A DNA stretch of 64,000 bases from Erythrobacteraceae bacterium Alg239-R51 (lineage in GTDB: Bacteria > Pseudomonadota > Alphaproteobacteria > Sphingomonadales > Sphingomonadaceae), in contig CAMZOI010000001.1 in the NCBI GenBank assembly GCA_947331495.1, positions 1 through 64,000 on the forward strand. Direction: 5' to 3'. Every line of letters begins with the position of its first letter. The first letter of the stretch is position 1. Below are positions 25,901 to 34,199 of this stretch, in pieces. The notes under the pieces were generated by a model, which saw nothing but the letters and a program-made list of their open reading frames with translations, was not told the DNA's origin and did no database searches. Both the position numbers and the translations under genes were made by a program.

Positions 25901-27618
25901 CGAGCTGGGAGGACTACGATACGGACCTGATTTCGCGCGGGGGTGGCGTGTTCCCACGTGATGCGAAGACGGTGAAACTATCGAAGACGATGCAGGCCAA
26001 GCTCGACATCGAGGCAGACACTATTGAGCCAGAGACGCTCATCTCGGCAATTCTGCGTGCGCCAGTCGATCTGATCTGGTTCGGCGGTATCGGCACGTAC
26101 ATCAAGGCGCGTCACGAGAACAACGTTCAGGTCGGCGATCCGTCGAACGACGCTGTGCGTGTGGATGCAGCCGAGGTACGAGCAAAGGCGGTCGGCGAAG
26201 GTGCCAATCTGGGCGTAACGCAAGCCGGTCGCATTGAATTCGCCACCAATGGTGGGCGGATCAACACCGATTTCATCGATAATTCGGCCGGAGTGGACTG
26301 CTCGGATAACGAGGTCAACATCAAGATCGCGCTTGCCGCAGCCAAGAGGGCTGGCCGGTTGAGCGAGCCCAAGCGTATCGAATTGCTGCGGTCGATGACC
26401 GACGAAGTCGCGGCCCTCGTGCTGGAGGACAACCGCCTGCAGGCACTCGCCTTATCCATCGCGGAAATCGGCGGTGCGCGAGCGATGGAATCGCAGCGTC
26501 ATATGATTGAAACGCTGGAGGCCGGTGGAAATCTGGACCGCCGCACCGAAGGCATCGCCGACGATCAGACGCTACAACGACGCGCGGCGGACGGCACCGG
26601 ACTTACCCGGCCCGAACTTGCCGTGCTGCTTTCCTCAAGCAAGCTGGTGTTGCAGGACGCTATCGAAGGCAGCGAACTAACGCACGACGACCTGCTCAGT
26701 GAAACCCTGTTCGAAGCGTTCCCCGAACCCATGCGCGGCAAGTTTAAAACGCAAATTTCCGAGCATCGTCTGCGGGGCGAAATCATTGCCACCAAACTGG
26801 CCAACCGAATTATAAACCGGTTAGGCTTCGTCCATCCGTTCGAACTGGCGGAGGAAGAGGGGGTCGAGCTATGCGAAGTGGCGGCCGCCTTTGTCGTTGC
26901 CGAAACGATGTTCGAACTCGGCGATCTGTGGCACGCACTCGACACGGCAGCGATGCCTGAAAGTGCCCGCCTTACGCTGTTCGACCGGCTAGCGGCGGCT
27001 ATCGGCAACTTGATGTCGGACATTTTGCGCACGTCTGCGGGAACAGTCGATCCTTCCGCAATGGTCGATGATCTCGGCAAGGGCGTCACGGCGCTGTCGG
27101 ATTCGACCGAAGATCTCCTGTCCAGCGAAACGCGGCAACAATCCGCTCGCCTGCTGGCCCAGCTGGTAGAAACCGGAGCGCCCGAGAACCTGGCATCGCG
27201 GATTACGCACCTGTTCGATCTCGACGGGGCGGTCGGTCTCGCGGCGCTGGCCAGCAGCACCGGGATCAAGCCGGTCGCACTGACGCGCGGTTTCACCGAG
27301 ATCGGTCGCCGACTGGGCATCGATTGGGCGCAGAGTACGGCCGCGATGATGAGCCCGTCGGACGTGTGGGAACGGCTGCTTGTTTCCGGCCTGGCACGGG
27401 ATTTCCAGCAAATGCGGCTCGAACTTCTGCGCCGACTTTCACGGCGCAAAGGCGCAGCCAAGGACATCTGCGGAGTGGTCGACAAATGGGCAGAGGAAAA
27501 CGCGGTTGCGGTTCGCAGTTTTCGTTCGATGATCGGCCGGGCACAGGCCCAGTCGCCGGTTGCCCCGGCCATGTTGGCACAGGTCGCCAGCATGGCGCGC
27601 AATCTGTTGACGCGTTGA
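22921..27618 (+). CDS. gdhB: NAD-specific glutamate dehydrogenase, large (GDH-180-like) type
   Basis: A 1,565-residue enzyme, close to the ~1,600-residue length of the Bac_GDH family. It oxidatively deaminates glutamate to 2-oxoglutarate with NAD, mainly catabolically. Long N-terminal regulatory region (ACT-like, residues ~35-450) precedes the dehydrogenase core, where [32 protein letters not shown], the NAD-fold segment [20 protein letters not shown] and [15 protein letters not shown] are family signatures. The core lysines of the substrate loop (KGGFYPK) are present. The ATG at 22921 has GAGAGAGG upstream. The gene stands alone: 165 bases before it and 44 after. The symbol follows common usage for this family. 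Confidence 0.96.
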   Translation: [1565 protein letters not shown]

Positions 27619-27662
27619 TCGCTGCTTGACCGCGGGCCGAATTCACGCCAGCCGTTCTGCCG

Positions 27663-28889
27663 ATGGAGCATTACGACGTCGTCATAGTCGGCTCGGGCCA
27701 CGGCGGTGCGCAGGCTGCAATCGCGCTGCGTCAGAATGGTCATGAGGACACGATCCTCATGGTCAGCCGCGACCGCAATCTTCCTTATGAACGACCGCCC
27801 CTGTCGAAGGAATATCTGTCTGGCGAAAAGCCCTTCGAACGCATCCAGATCAGACCGGAAAAGTTCTGGAGCGAACGGCAGGTGGGTTTGCGGCTCGGTT
27901 GCAATGTCAACGAAGTCGACTGGATGGCGCATGAGCTTGCCCTGTCCGATGACAGCAGGGTTACCTATCGCAAACTGATCTGGGCAGCAGGCGGCGATGC
28001 ACGTCGTCTTTCGTGCTCAGGGGCCGATCTTGGCGGCATCCACACGGTACGCAGCCGGCGCGACGTTGATGCACTGAAAATGGAATTGCTGGCCGGCTCG
28101 AAACGCGCAGTCATTATCGGGGGCGGCTATATCGGGCTGGAAGCTGCCGCGGTCCTGCGCAAGCTCGGCTGCGACGTCACGGTTGTGGAGATGGAAGATC
28201 GCGTTCTGGCACGGGTTGCAGGGCCGGCCCTGTCGGAATTCTACGCGACTTATCATCGCGCGCAGGGCGTCGATCTGCGGTTGTCCACGGCTGTCGAGCG
28301 GATCGAGGGCGACGGCGACAAGGTGACGGCAGTGCTGACCGATTCCGGCGAGACAATTGCCTGCGATATTGTAATCGTCGGCATTGGCATCGTGCCGTCG
28401 GTCGGGCCACTGATTGCGGCGGGGGCGGCAGGAAGCAACGGGGTCGACGTGGACCAATACACTCGCACCTCGCTCGACGATATCTATGCGATCGGCGACT
28501 GCGCAGCGCATGCCAACCCCTATGCTGACAACAAGGTCATCCGGCTGGAATCAGTTCAGAACGCCACGGACATGGCGACGACGGCGGCCAAGGCAATCAT
28601 GGGCGACAAGCAGGCTTACGACGCGGTGCCGTGGTTCTGGTCGAACCAGTACGATCTGCGATTGCAGACCGTCGGCATCTCGATCGGGCACGATCAAACA
28701 GTGTTGCGCGGCGATCCAGCCGAGGCGAAATTCTCCGTCGTCTACCTCCGGGAAAACCGCGTCGTAGCGCTTGATTGCGTGAACAATACGAAGGATTACG
28801 TTCAGGGTCGCAAGCTCGTGATGGAACGTGCAGAGCTTGACCCGGATTTGCTTGCCGATCCCGGTGTTCCGCTCAAGGAGATGCGCTGA
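27663..28889 (+). CDS. FAD-dependent oxidoreductase, ferredoxin/rubredoxin reductase type
   Basis: A 408-residue flavoprotein with two Rossmann motifs. The FAD one is [20 protein letters not shown] at the N-terminus ([19 protein letters not shown]) and the NAD one is [17 protein letters not shown]. The conserved [12 protein letters not shown] places the FAD pyrophosphate site, and the C-terminal domain resembles putidaredoxin/terpredoxin reductases. It could pass electrons from NADH via a 2Fe-2S ferredoxin to a P450. Two P450 genes lie in this window, but neither is adjacent and no ferredoxin gene is visible, so pairing is inference. The last 17 bases overlap the convergent queG gene. Confidence 0.92.
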   Translation: MEHYDVVIVGSGHGGAQAAIALRQNGHEDTILMVSRDRNLPYERPPLSKEYLSGEKPFERIQIRPEKFWSERQVGLRLGCNVNEVDWMAHELALSDDSRVTYRKLIWAAGGDARRLSCSGADLGGIHTVRSRRDVDALKMELLAGSKRAVIIGGGYIGLEAAAVLRKLGCDVTVVEMEDRVLARVAGPALSEFYATYHRAQGVDLRLSTAVERIEGDGDKVTAVLTDSGETIACDIVIVGIGIVPSVGPLIAAGAAGSNGVDVDQYTRTSLDDIYAIGDCAAHANPYADNKVIRLESVQNATDMATTAAKAIMGDKQAYDAVPWFWSNQYDLRLQTVGISIGHDQTVLRGDPAEAKFSVVYLRENRVVALDCVNNTKDYVQGRKLVMERAELDPDLLADPGVPLKEMR

Positions 28890-29922
28890 GGCGCGCCAGC
28901 GCCCAAGTCGCTGCCTCGCTGACGACCGCGTTTTCATCGTTGCATAGCGGGAGCACCAACGCGCCCAAAGCGGCAATCTGACTGTTTCCGGCTGCGTACA
29001 GACAGTTGCGCACGAAGCGGTCGCGACCGATCCGCTTGATCGGCGAGCCGGAAAAGAATTGCCGAAATTCGGTATCATCGAACTGCAGGAACCTGGCAAG
29101 CAGCGGCGCTGTCAATTCTTCCCGCGGGGCGAGCTTGATATGGCGGTGCGCCGTGTCGGCGAATTTGTTCCATGGGCAAACCGCCAGACAGTCGTCGCAG
29201 CCGTAGATGCGGTTGCCGAGCGGCTCGCGAAATTCTTCCGGAATCGGTCCCTTGTGCTCGATGGTGAGGTAGGAAATGCATCGGCGGGCATCGAGCTGGT
29301 ATGGTTTCGGAAAGGCCTCGGTGGGGCAGGCGTCCTGGCACGCGCGGCAACTACCGCACAGATCGCGACCCGGCGGATCGGGTGCGAATTCCAGCGTTGT
29401 ATAGATTGCGCCGAGGAACAGCCAGCTGCCATGATCGCGGCTAACCATGTTGGTATGTTTCCCCTGCCACCCAATACCGGCCGCTTCGCCCAGCGGTTTT
29501 TCCATGACCGGCGCGGTATCGACAAAGACCTTCAGCTCGCTATCCGGCTCGCGAGCGACGAGCCAGCGGGCGAGCGCTTTGAGCGTCTTCTTGACCACGT
29601 CGTGATAGTCGCGACCCTGGGCATAGACCGATATGCGAGCCTTGTCCGACTCGTCTGCCAGAGCCAGCGGATCGACGTCGGGCGCATAACTCATCCCCAG
29701 CGCGACCACGCTCCGCGCCTCCGGCCATAACCCCTGGGGCGAAGCACGCTGCGCCTTGCGCGTTTCCATCCATTCCATCGTGCCGTGGCGCCCCTGGCCA
29801 AGAAACTCTTCCAGCCGCCGCTCCCGTCGCGGATCGGGCGCGGCCGATGCGAACCCACATGTGGCGAAGCCCAGCCGCGCAGCCTCCGCGCGCAAATCGG
29901 CCTGCAACTGCGAATTAACCAC
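28873..29922 (-). CDS. queG: epoxyqueuosine reductase QueG
   Basis: A 349-residue cobalamin- and iron-sulfur-dependent enzyme that converts epoxyqueuosine to queuosine in the wobble position of tRNAs. Two 4Fe-4S ligand sets are clear: [16 protein letters not shown] and [13 protein letters not shown]. The core has [20 protein letters not shown]-terminal HEAT-like repeats ([20 protein letters not shown]) bind the tRNA. The start codon is GTG at 29922. The gene converges with, and overlaps by 17 bases, the flavoprotein gene. An ABC-exporter gene pair diverges from it. Confidence 0.96.
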   Translation of the reverse strand: MVNSQLQADLRAEAARLGFATCGFASAAPDPRRERRLEEFLGQGRHGTMEWMETRKAQRASPQGLWPEARSVVALGMSYAPDVDPLALADESDKARISVYAQGRDYHDVVKKTLKALARWLVAREPDSELKVFVDTAPVMEKPLGEAAGIGWQGKHTNMVSRDHGSWLFLGAIYTTLEFAPDPPGRDLCGSCRACQDACPTEAFPKPYQLDARRCISYLTIEHKGPIPEEFREPLGNRIYGCDDCLAVCPWNKFADTAHRHIKLAPREELTAPLLARFLQFDDTEFRQFFSGSPIKRIGRDRFVRNCLYAAGNSQIAALGALVLPLCNDENAVVSEAATWALARLSASP

Positions 29923-29989
29923 GTTTGCCCATGCTCCTGTTCACTGCACACGATTAAGCGCAATGCCCATGCTTATAGAGACCGGCGCG

Positions 29990-30970
29990 ATGACGCGACC
30001 CATGAATGCCGAATCGCCGCCGCTCGCCATCGAGGCGCGCGGACTGGTCAAGCGGTTCGACGACACGCTGGCGGTCGACGGAGTTGATATTTCTGTGCCC
30101 ACAGGCGCGATTTACGGAATTCTTGGCCCCAATGGTGCAGGCAAGACGACAACTTTGCGTATGTTGCTGGGCATCATCGACCCGGATGCGGGCGTACGTC
30201 GCGTGTTCGGCAACGACCGTCCGCATGAAGTGGCCAAGCTGATCGGCTATCTGCCGGAGGAACGCGGCCTGTATCCGGCGATGAGGTGCGACGAGGCAAT
30301 AGCCTTTCTCGGCGCGCTTCGCGGGCTTCCGCTGGACGTGGGCAAGACGCGAGGGCGCGAATTGCTTGAACGGCATGGCCTCGGCCATGCGGTGCACCGA
30401 CAGGTTCGCCAGCTGTCGAAAGGTATGGCCCAGACCGTCCAGCTGCTCGGAACGCTGGTGCACCGTCCGAAACTGGTGGTGTTCGACGAACCGTTTAGCG
30501 GGCTCGACGCGATTAACCAGGGCAAGCTCGAGGTCATGATCCGTGAGCTGGCACGCGCGGGAACGACGGTAATCTTCTCGACCCACGTCATCCACCATGC
30601 CGAGCGATTGTGCGACGAAGTTGCGATCATCGCCGGAGGGCGCGTGCCTTATGCCGGCTCGGTCGATTGTGCGCGTGACCGCATCCCGGCTCAGGTCCGG
30701 CTGGAAACCCGCAATGGCAACGGCGCGTGGCACAACGCCTTGCCCTGCGGCACCCGTCATGACGCGAAGGCAGGAGGTGGCCACCTTTGGCACTTCCCAC
30801 TCCCGGAGACGGGTGTCGAAATGCTGCTCAAGCGACTGATCGAAGGTGAGGCGGGTATTCTTTCGCTCTCCATCGAACGCGCCGGCCTGCACGACGCCTT
30901 CGTTGAGATTGCGGGCGAGGCCGCCGCGCGTGCGCTCGGTCAGGACAGCGGTGCGGAGACGGGGCGATGA
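29990..30970 (+). CDS. ABC transporter ATP-binding protein (NatA-like)
   Basis: About 326 residues. It has Walker A GPNGAGKTTTLRMLLG, signature LSKGMAQTVQ, Walker B PKLVVFDEPFSGLD and the H-loop STHV. A C-terminal extension after the nucleotide-binding domain (GVEMLLKRLIEGEAGILSLS) is typical of ABC-2 exporter ATPases such as NatA or CcmA-like drug/Na+ exporters. It overlaps the permease gene (ATGA). The start is uncertain: 29963, 29990 and 30002 are in-frame ATGs. The signature is LSKGM rather than LSGGQ, which is common in this subgroup. Substrate unknown. Confidence 0.93.
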   Translation: MTRPMNAESPPLAIEARGLVKRFDDTLAVDGVDISVPTGAIYGILGPNGAGKTTTLRMLLGIIDPDAGVRRVFGNDRPHEVAKLIGYLPEERGLYPAMRCDEAIAFLGALRGLPLDVGKTRGRELLERHGLGHAVHRQVRQLSKGMAQTVQLLGTLVHRPKLVVFDEPFSGLDAINQGKLEVMIRELARAGTTVIFSTHVIHHAERLCDEVAIIAGGRVPYAGSVDCARDRIPAQVRLETRNGNGAWHNALPCGTRHDAKAGGGHLWHFPLPETGVEMLLKRLIEGEAGILSLSIERAGLHDAFVEIAGEAAARALGQDSGAETGR

Positions 30971-32178
30971 TCGACACTACCCGTCTGTCGCTGTTCGAGG
31001 CGGCGAGCGTCGTTGCCCGGCGCGATTTCCGCGCGATCTTGTTCAGCCGCGCATTTGTCTTCTTCCTGCTCGGTCCGCTGTTCCCGATCCTGGTTGGCGC
31101 ATTGGCGGGCGGTATTGGCGGGCAGGTGCAGCGCGAAGCGGTATCCACGACCGTTGCGCTGGCCATGTCAGAAACAGACAGTAAAGCGATGCTTGCTGCA
31201 TATGAGCGACTGGCTCCGCAAATCGGCATTGCACTGCCTGCGCTGAAGCGGGAAACTGGTGCCGATGCGCCCGAAACCATTCTGAAGCGGCCCGGCGCAG
31301 CCTATGCCGCGGTCGTCAGCGGGACGCTTGCCGAACCAGAGATCGCGGCTACCGACAGTCAGATTGCACGCTGGAGCGGGCCGGTCACGCTCTTGGCCGA
31401 GGAGGCAATGGACGGGTCTCCTGGTGCTTTTCCTGAACTGTCGACAAGCCGGGTCGAAACCAGCACGGCGGCGTCACGCACCAGCCGCATACGTACAGCA
31501 CAGGCGGGACAATTGCTGCTTTTCCTGTTGATGATGCTGCTGGCGGGAATGGTTCTTTCGAACCTCGTCGAGGAGAAAGCCAACAAGGTCATCGAAGTGC
31601 TGGCGGCAGCTATTCCCATGGACGCTGTGTTTTTCGGCAAGCTGATGGCAATGCTCGGAGTGAGCTTCGTCGGCATAGCGGTTTGGGGCGTCGCAGGCGC
31701 GGGAATCGTGCTTGTCGCGGGGGAAGCCTTGCCGAGCCTGCCTGAACCCGCGCTTGGCTGGCCGATGTTCGCCGCGCTCGGTATCGTTTATTTCGCGCTT
31801 GGCTATCTGCTGCTCGGATCGCTGTTTCTGACCATTGGCGGAATGGCCGCAACCGTACGCGAGGTGCAGACGCTGTCCATGCCAGTCACGATGATGCAGT
31901 TGCTGGTTTTCTTTCTTGCGGCCGCAGCAATCACCAGCCCCGGTTCGCCGCTCGAAATAACGGCCGCGATCTTCCCGTTGTCTTCGCCATTCGCGATGCT
32001 GGCACGCGCAGCTCAGTCCGACGCGCTCTGGCCGCATGCAGTGGCACTGATGTGGCAAGCGCTGTGTGTAGCGGTGTTCGTGCGGACAGGTGCGACCATC
32101 TTCCGCCGTCGGGTCATGAAATCGGGCAAGGGCGGCCGAGCCGTCAAAGGCCACGTCGGCGCAACCACACTCGCCTGA
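30967..32178 (+). CDS. ABC-2 type transporter permease (NatB-like)
   Basis: A 403-residue membrane protein with one N-terminal span (residues ~28-48), a ~140-residue extracytoplasmic domain, then five or six C-terminal spans with the ABC-2 motif NLVEEKANKVIEVLAAAIPMDAVFFGK. This is the NatB layout: one large periplasmic loop between the first and second spans. It forms an exporter with the preceding ATPase. NatAB-like systems export Na+ or lipid-soluble compounds, but the substrate is not apparent here. The gene overlaps the ATPase by four bases. Confidence 0.9.
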   Translation: MIDTTRLSLFEAASVVARRDFRAILFSRAFVFFLLGPLFPILVGALAGGIGGQVQREAVSTTVALAMSETDSKAMLAAYERLAPQIGIALPALKRETGADAPETILKRPGAAYAAVVSGTLAEPEIAATDSQIARWSGPVTLLAEEAMDGSPGAFPELSTSRVETSTAASRTSRIRTAQAGQLLLFLLMMLLAGMVLSNLVEEKANKVIEVLAAAIPMDAVFFGKLMAMLGVSFVGIAVWGVAGAGIVLVAGEALPSLPEPALGWPMFAALGIVYFALGYLLLGSLFLTIGGMAATVREVQTLSMPVTMMQLLVFFLAAAAITSPGSPLEITAAIFPLSSPFAMLARAAQSDALWPHAVALMWQALCVAVFVRTGATIFRRRVMKSGKGGRAVKGHVGATTLA

Positions 32179-32230
32179 CCTGGCCACCCCTGAACCGGTC
32201 CAAAATCCAGTCCCGATTCGCAACGCACTA

Positions 32231-32245
32231 TTGACAGCTGTGTCA
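32231..32245. promoter_or_regulatory. putative operator TGACA-GCTG-TGTCA upstream of the CYP153 gene
   Basis: TGACA (32232-32236) and TGTCA (32241-32245) form a 5-bp inverted repeat over a GCTG spacer. It contains a TTGACA-like -35 at 32231-32236, about 65 bases before the P450 start. Such sites are typical of TetR- or GntR-type regulators that control alkane or lipid P450s. No regulator gene is adjacent, so the factor is unknown. Confidence 0.4.
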
Positions 32246-32309
32246 GTTAGGGCAGGATGGCGATTGCAAAAAGAGCGGCCGAAAAGAGTCGCTCGCCAAG
32301 GAGAGAGCC

Positions 32310-33647
32310 ATGGCCACCCAGCCGATCGAACGTCCGCAAGTCCGCCGTTCACCCAGCGCATACGAGGCGCTGAAGACCCATTTCGCCGAACACCCCGAAT
32401 TCAAGCTCGACCATCCGCACAAGTGGGATGTCAGCCGCAGCGACATCTATGCCAAGGACACCTGGCAGCCGATCTTCAAGGAGATGCGTGAAGCGGGCCC
32501 GCTCCATTACATTCCGGAAAGTCCGTTCGGCCCCTACTGGGCAGTGGTGCAACACAAGGCGATCCAGCATATCGAGGCGCTTCCCGAACTGTTTTCTTCC
32601 AGCTGGGAACATGGCGGCATCACGATCCTCGAACGGCTGAGTGACGAACAACTCGAAGCGCAAGGGCGCGAGCGGTTCGAACTGCCGATGTTCATCGCCA
32701 TGGACCGTCCGCAGCATACCGGCCAGCGGCGCACGGTCGCGCCCAAGTTCACGCCTTCGGCGATGGGTGACATGGAAAAGGAAATTCGCGCACGCACCGG
32801 GGAATTGCTCGACACCCTGCCGCATGGCGAAGTGTTCGACTGGGTCGATAAGGTCAGCATCGAACTGACCACCGGCATGCTGGCCATTCTGTTCGGATTT
32901 CCCTGGGAAGACCGCCGCCTGCTGACGTTCTGGTCGGACTGGTCGGGCGATACCGAGCTCGCCACCGTGCGCGAACTCGACGAGATGCGGCAGGGAATTC
33001 TGCGCGAGATGGGTGCCTATTTCCAGTCCCTCTGGATCGAACGCACGCAGGACAAGGAACCCGGCGACGACCTAATTTCCATGATGATCCATTCGCCCGC
33101 CATGAACCAGATGAGCCCGGAGGAATTCATGGGCAATCTGGTCCTGCTAATCGTCGGCGGCAATGACACTACGCGCAACACGATGAGTGGAATCATCCAC
33201 GCGTTTGACAGATTTCCCGATCAGCGCAAACTGTTCGAACAGAACCCCGATTTGATACCCAACGCGGTACAGGAATGCCTTCGGATGCAGACCCCGCTGG
33301 CCCACATGCGTCGCACCTGTACCGAGGATACCGAACAGTTCGGTCAGCAGATCAAGAAGGGCGACAAGGTCGTGCTGTGGTATCTTTCCGCAAATCGCGA
33401 CGAGCAGGTGTTCGAGGATCCGGACAGACTGGATATCGAACGCGAGAATGCGCGTCGTCATATCGCCTTCGGTTACGGCATCCACCGCTGCGTCGGCGCG
33501 CGCCTTGCCGAACTGCAATTGCGCGTCCTGCTGGAAGAACTGCACAAGCGTCGGATGCGCGTGCACGTGGCCGGGGACGTCGAACGGGTCCGTGCCAACT
33601 TCGTCCATGGTTTTCGCAAGCTGGAAGTCGAGGTCACCCAGTTCTGA
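32310..33647 (+). CDS. cytochrome P450, CYP153-type alkane hydroxylase
   Basis: A 445-residue soluble P450 closely resembling CYP153 enzymes, which hydroxylate the terminal carbon of medium-chain alkanes or fatty acids. Diagnostic segments are FDWVDKVSIELTTGMLAILF, LILLIVGGNDTTRN-like oxygen motif (GGNDTT at 283-288), QTPLAHMRRTC, ExxR at 322-325 and the heme loop FGYGIHRCVG with Cys at 394, then RLAELQLRVLLEEL. An AGGAGA lies seven bases before the ATG. It needs a ferredoxin and reductase; the flavoprotein at 27663-28889 is a possible but distant reductase. CYP153 genes are common in Erythrobacteraceae from marine and oil-exposed habitats. Confidence 0.93.
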   Translation: MATQPIERPQVRRSPSAYEALKTHFAEHPEFKLDHPHKWDVSRSDIYAKDTWQPIFKEMREAGPLHYIPESPFGPYWAVVQHKAIQHIEALPELFSSSWEHGGITILERLSDEQLEAQGRERFELPMFIAMDRPQHTGQRRTVAPKFTPSAMGDMEKEIRARTGELLDTLPHGEVFDWVDKVSIELTTGMLAILFGFPWEDRRLLTFWSDWSGDTELATVRELDEMRQGILREMGAYFQSLWIERTQDKEPGDDLISMMIHSPAMNQMSPEEFMGNLVLLIVGGNDTTRNTMSGIIHAFDRFPDQRKLFEQNPDLIPNAVQECLRMQTPLAHMRRTCTEDTEQFGQQIKKGDKVVLWYLSANRDEQVFEDPDRLDIERENARRHIAFGYGIHRCVGARLAELQLRVLLEELHKRRMRVHVAGDVERVRANFVHGFRKLEVEVTQF

Positions 33648-33692
33648 GGGTATGAAAGCACCTGTTCATGCGGCTTGCGCTATACCGGTCTC

Positions 33693-34199
33693 ATGAACGA
33701 TACCCTCAATTCCGCCCAATCGCGCCGCAGTCTTCTTGGCTGGATCGGCGCAACTGCCAGTTTTGCCACGCTCGCGGCCTGCGGCTCGGGCCGTGCCGAG
33801 GCCAAGGGCTTCCCCAAGGGCATGAGCGAGAACGCGTGGCGCAAGAAACTGACTTCGGCCGAGTTCCGCGTGTTGCGCGAGGAAGGCACCGAACGCCCTT
33901 ATTCCTCGCAGCTCAATGACGAGAAGCGTACCGGGACCTTCGTTTGTGCGGGTTGCGGAAACCCCGTCTACAGCTCGAAGACCAAGTTCGAGTCAGGTAC
34001 TGGCTGGCCCAGCTTCTATGCTCCGATCAATTCGGGCGCGGTCGGTACCAGTCGCGATTTCAAGCTCGGCTATCCGCGTACCGAAGTCCACTGCGCCGAT
34101 TGTGGCGGGCATTTGGGACATATCTTCAGCGACGGTCCCAAGCCAACCGGCAAGCGTCATTGCATCAACGGCGTTGCGATGGATTTCCGCGCCGCCTGA
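33693..34199 (+). CDS. msrB: exported methionine-R-sulfoxide reductase MsrB
   Basis: A 168-residue protein. It has a twin-arginine motif and hydrophobic stretch ending in a lipobox-like cysteine (QSRRSLLGWIGATASF then TLAAC), so it is probably exported, perhaps as a lipoprotein. The MsrB core carries the structural zinc sites CAGCGN and CADCGGH and the catalytic RHCINGVAMDF. It reduces methionine-R-sulfoxide in proteins outside the cytoplasm. ATG 33693 is used rather than an upstream TTG at 33675. The 3' end overlaps 43 bases of the convergent GT-C gene. An exported MsrA lies at 49315-49992, so both stereoisomers are covered. Confidence 0.94.
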   Translation: MNDTLNSAQSRRSLLGWIGATASFATLAACGSGRAEAKGFPKGMSENAWRKKLTSAEFRVLREEGTERPYSSQLNDEKRTGTFVCAGCGNPVYSSKTKFESGTGWPSFYAPINSGAVGTSRDFKLGYPRTEVHCADCGGHLGHIFSDGPKPTGKRHCINGVAMDFRAA

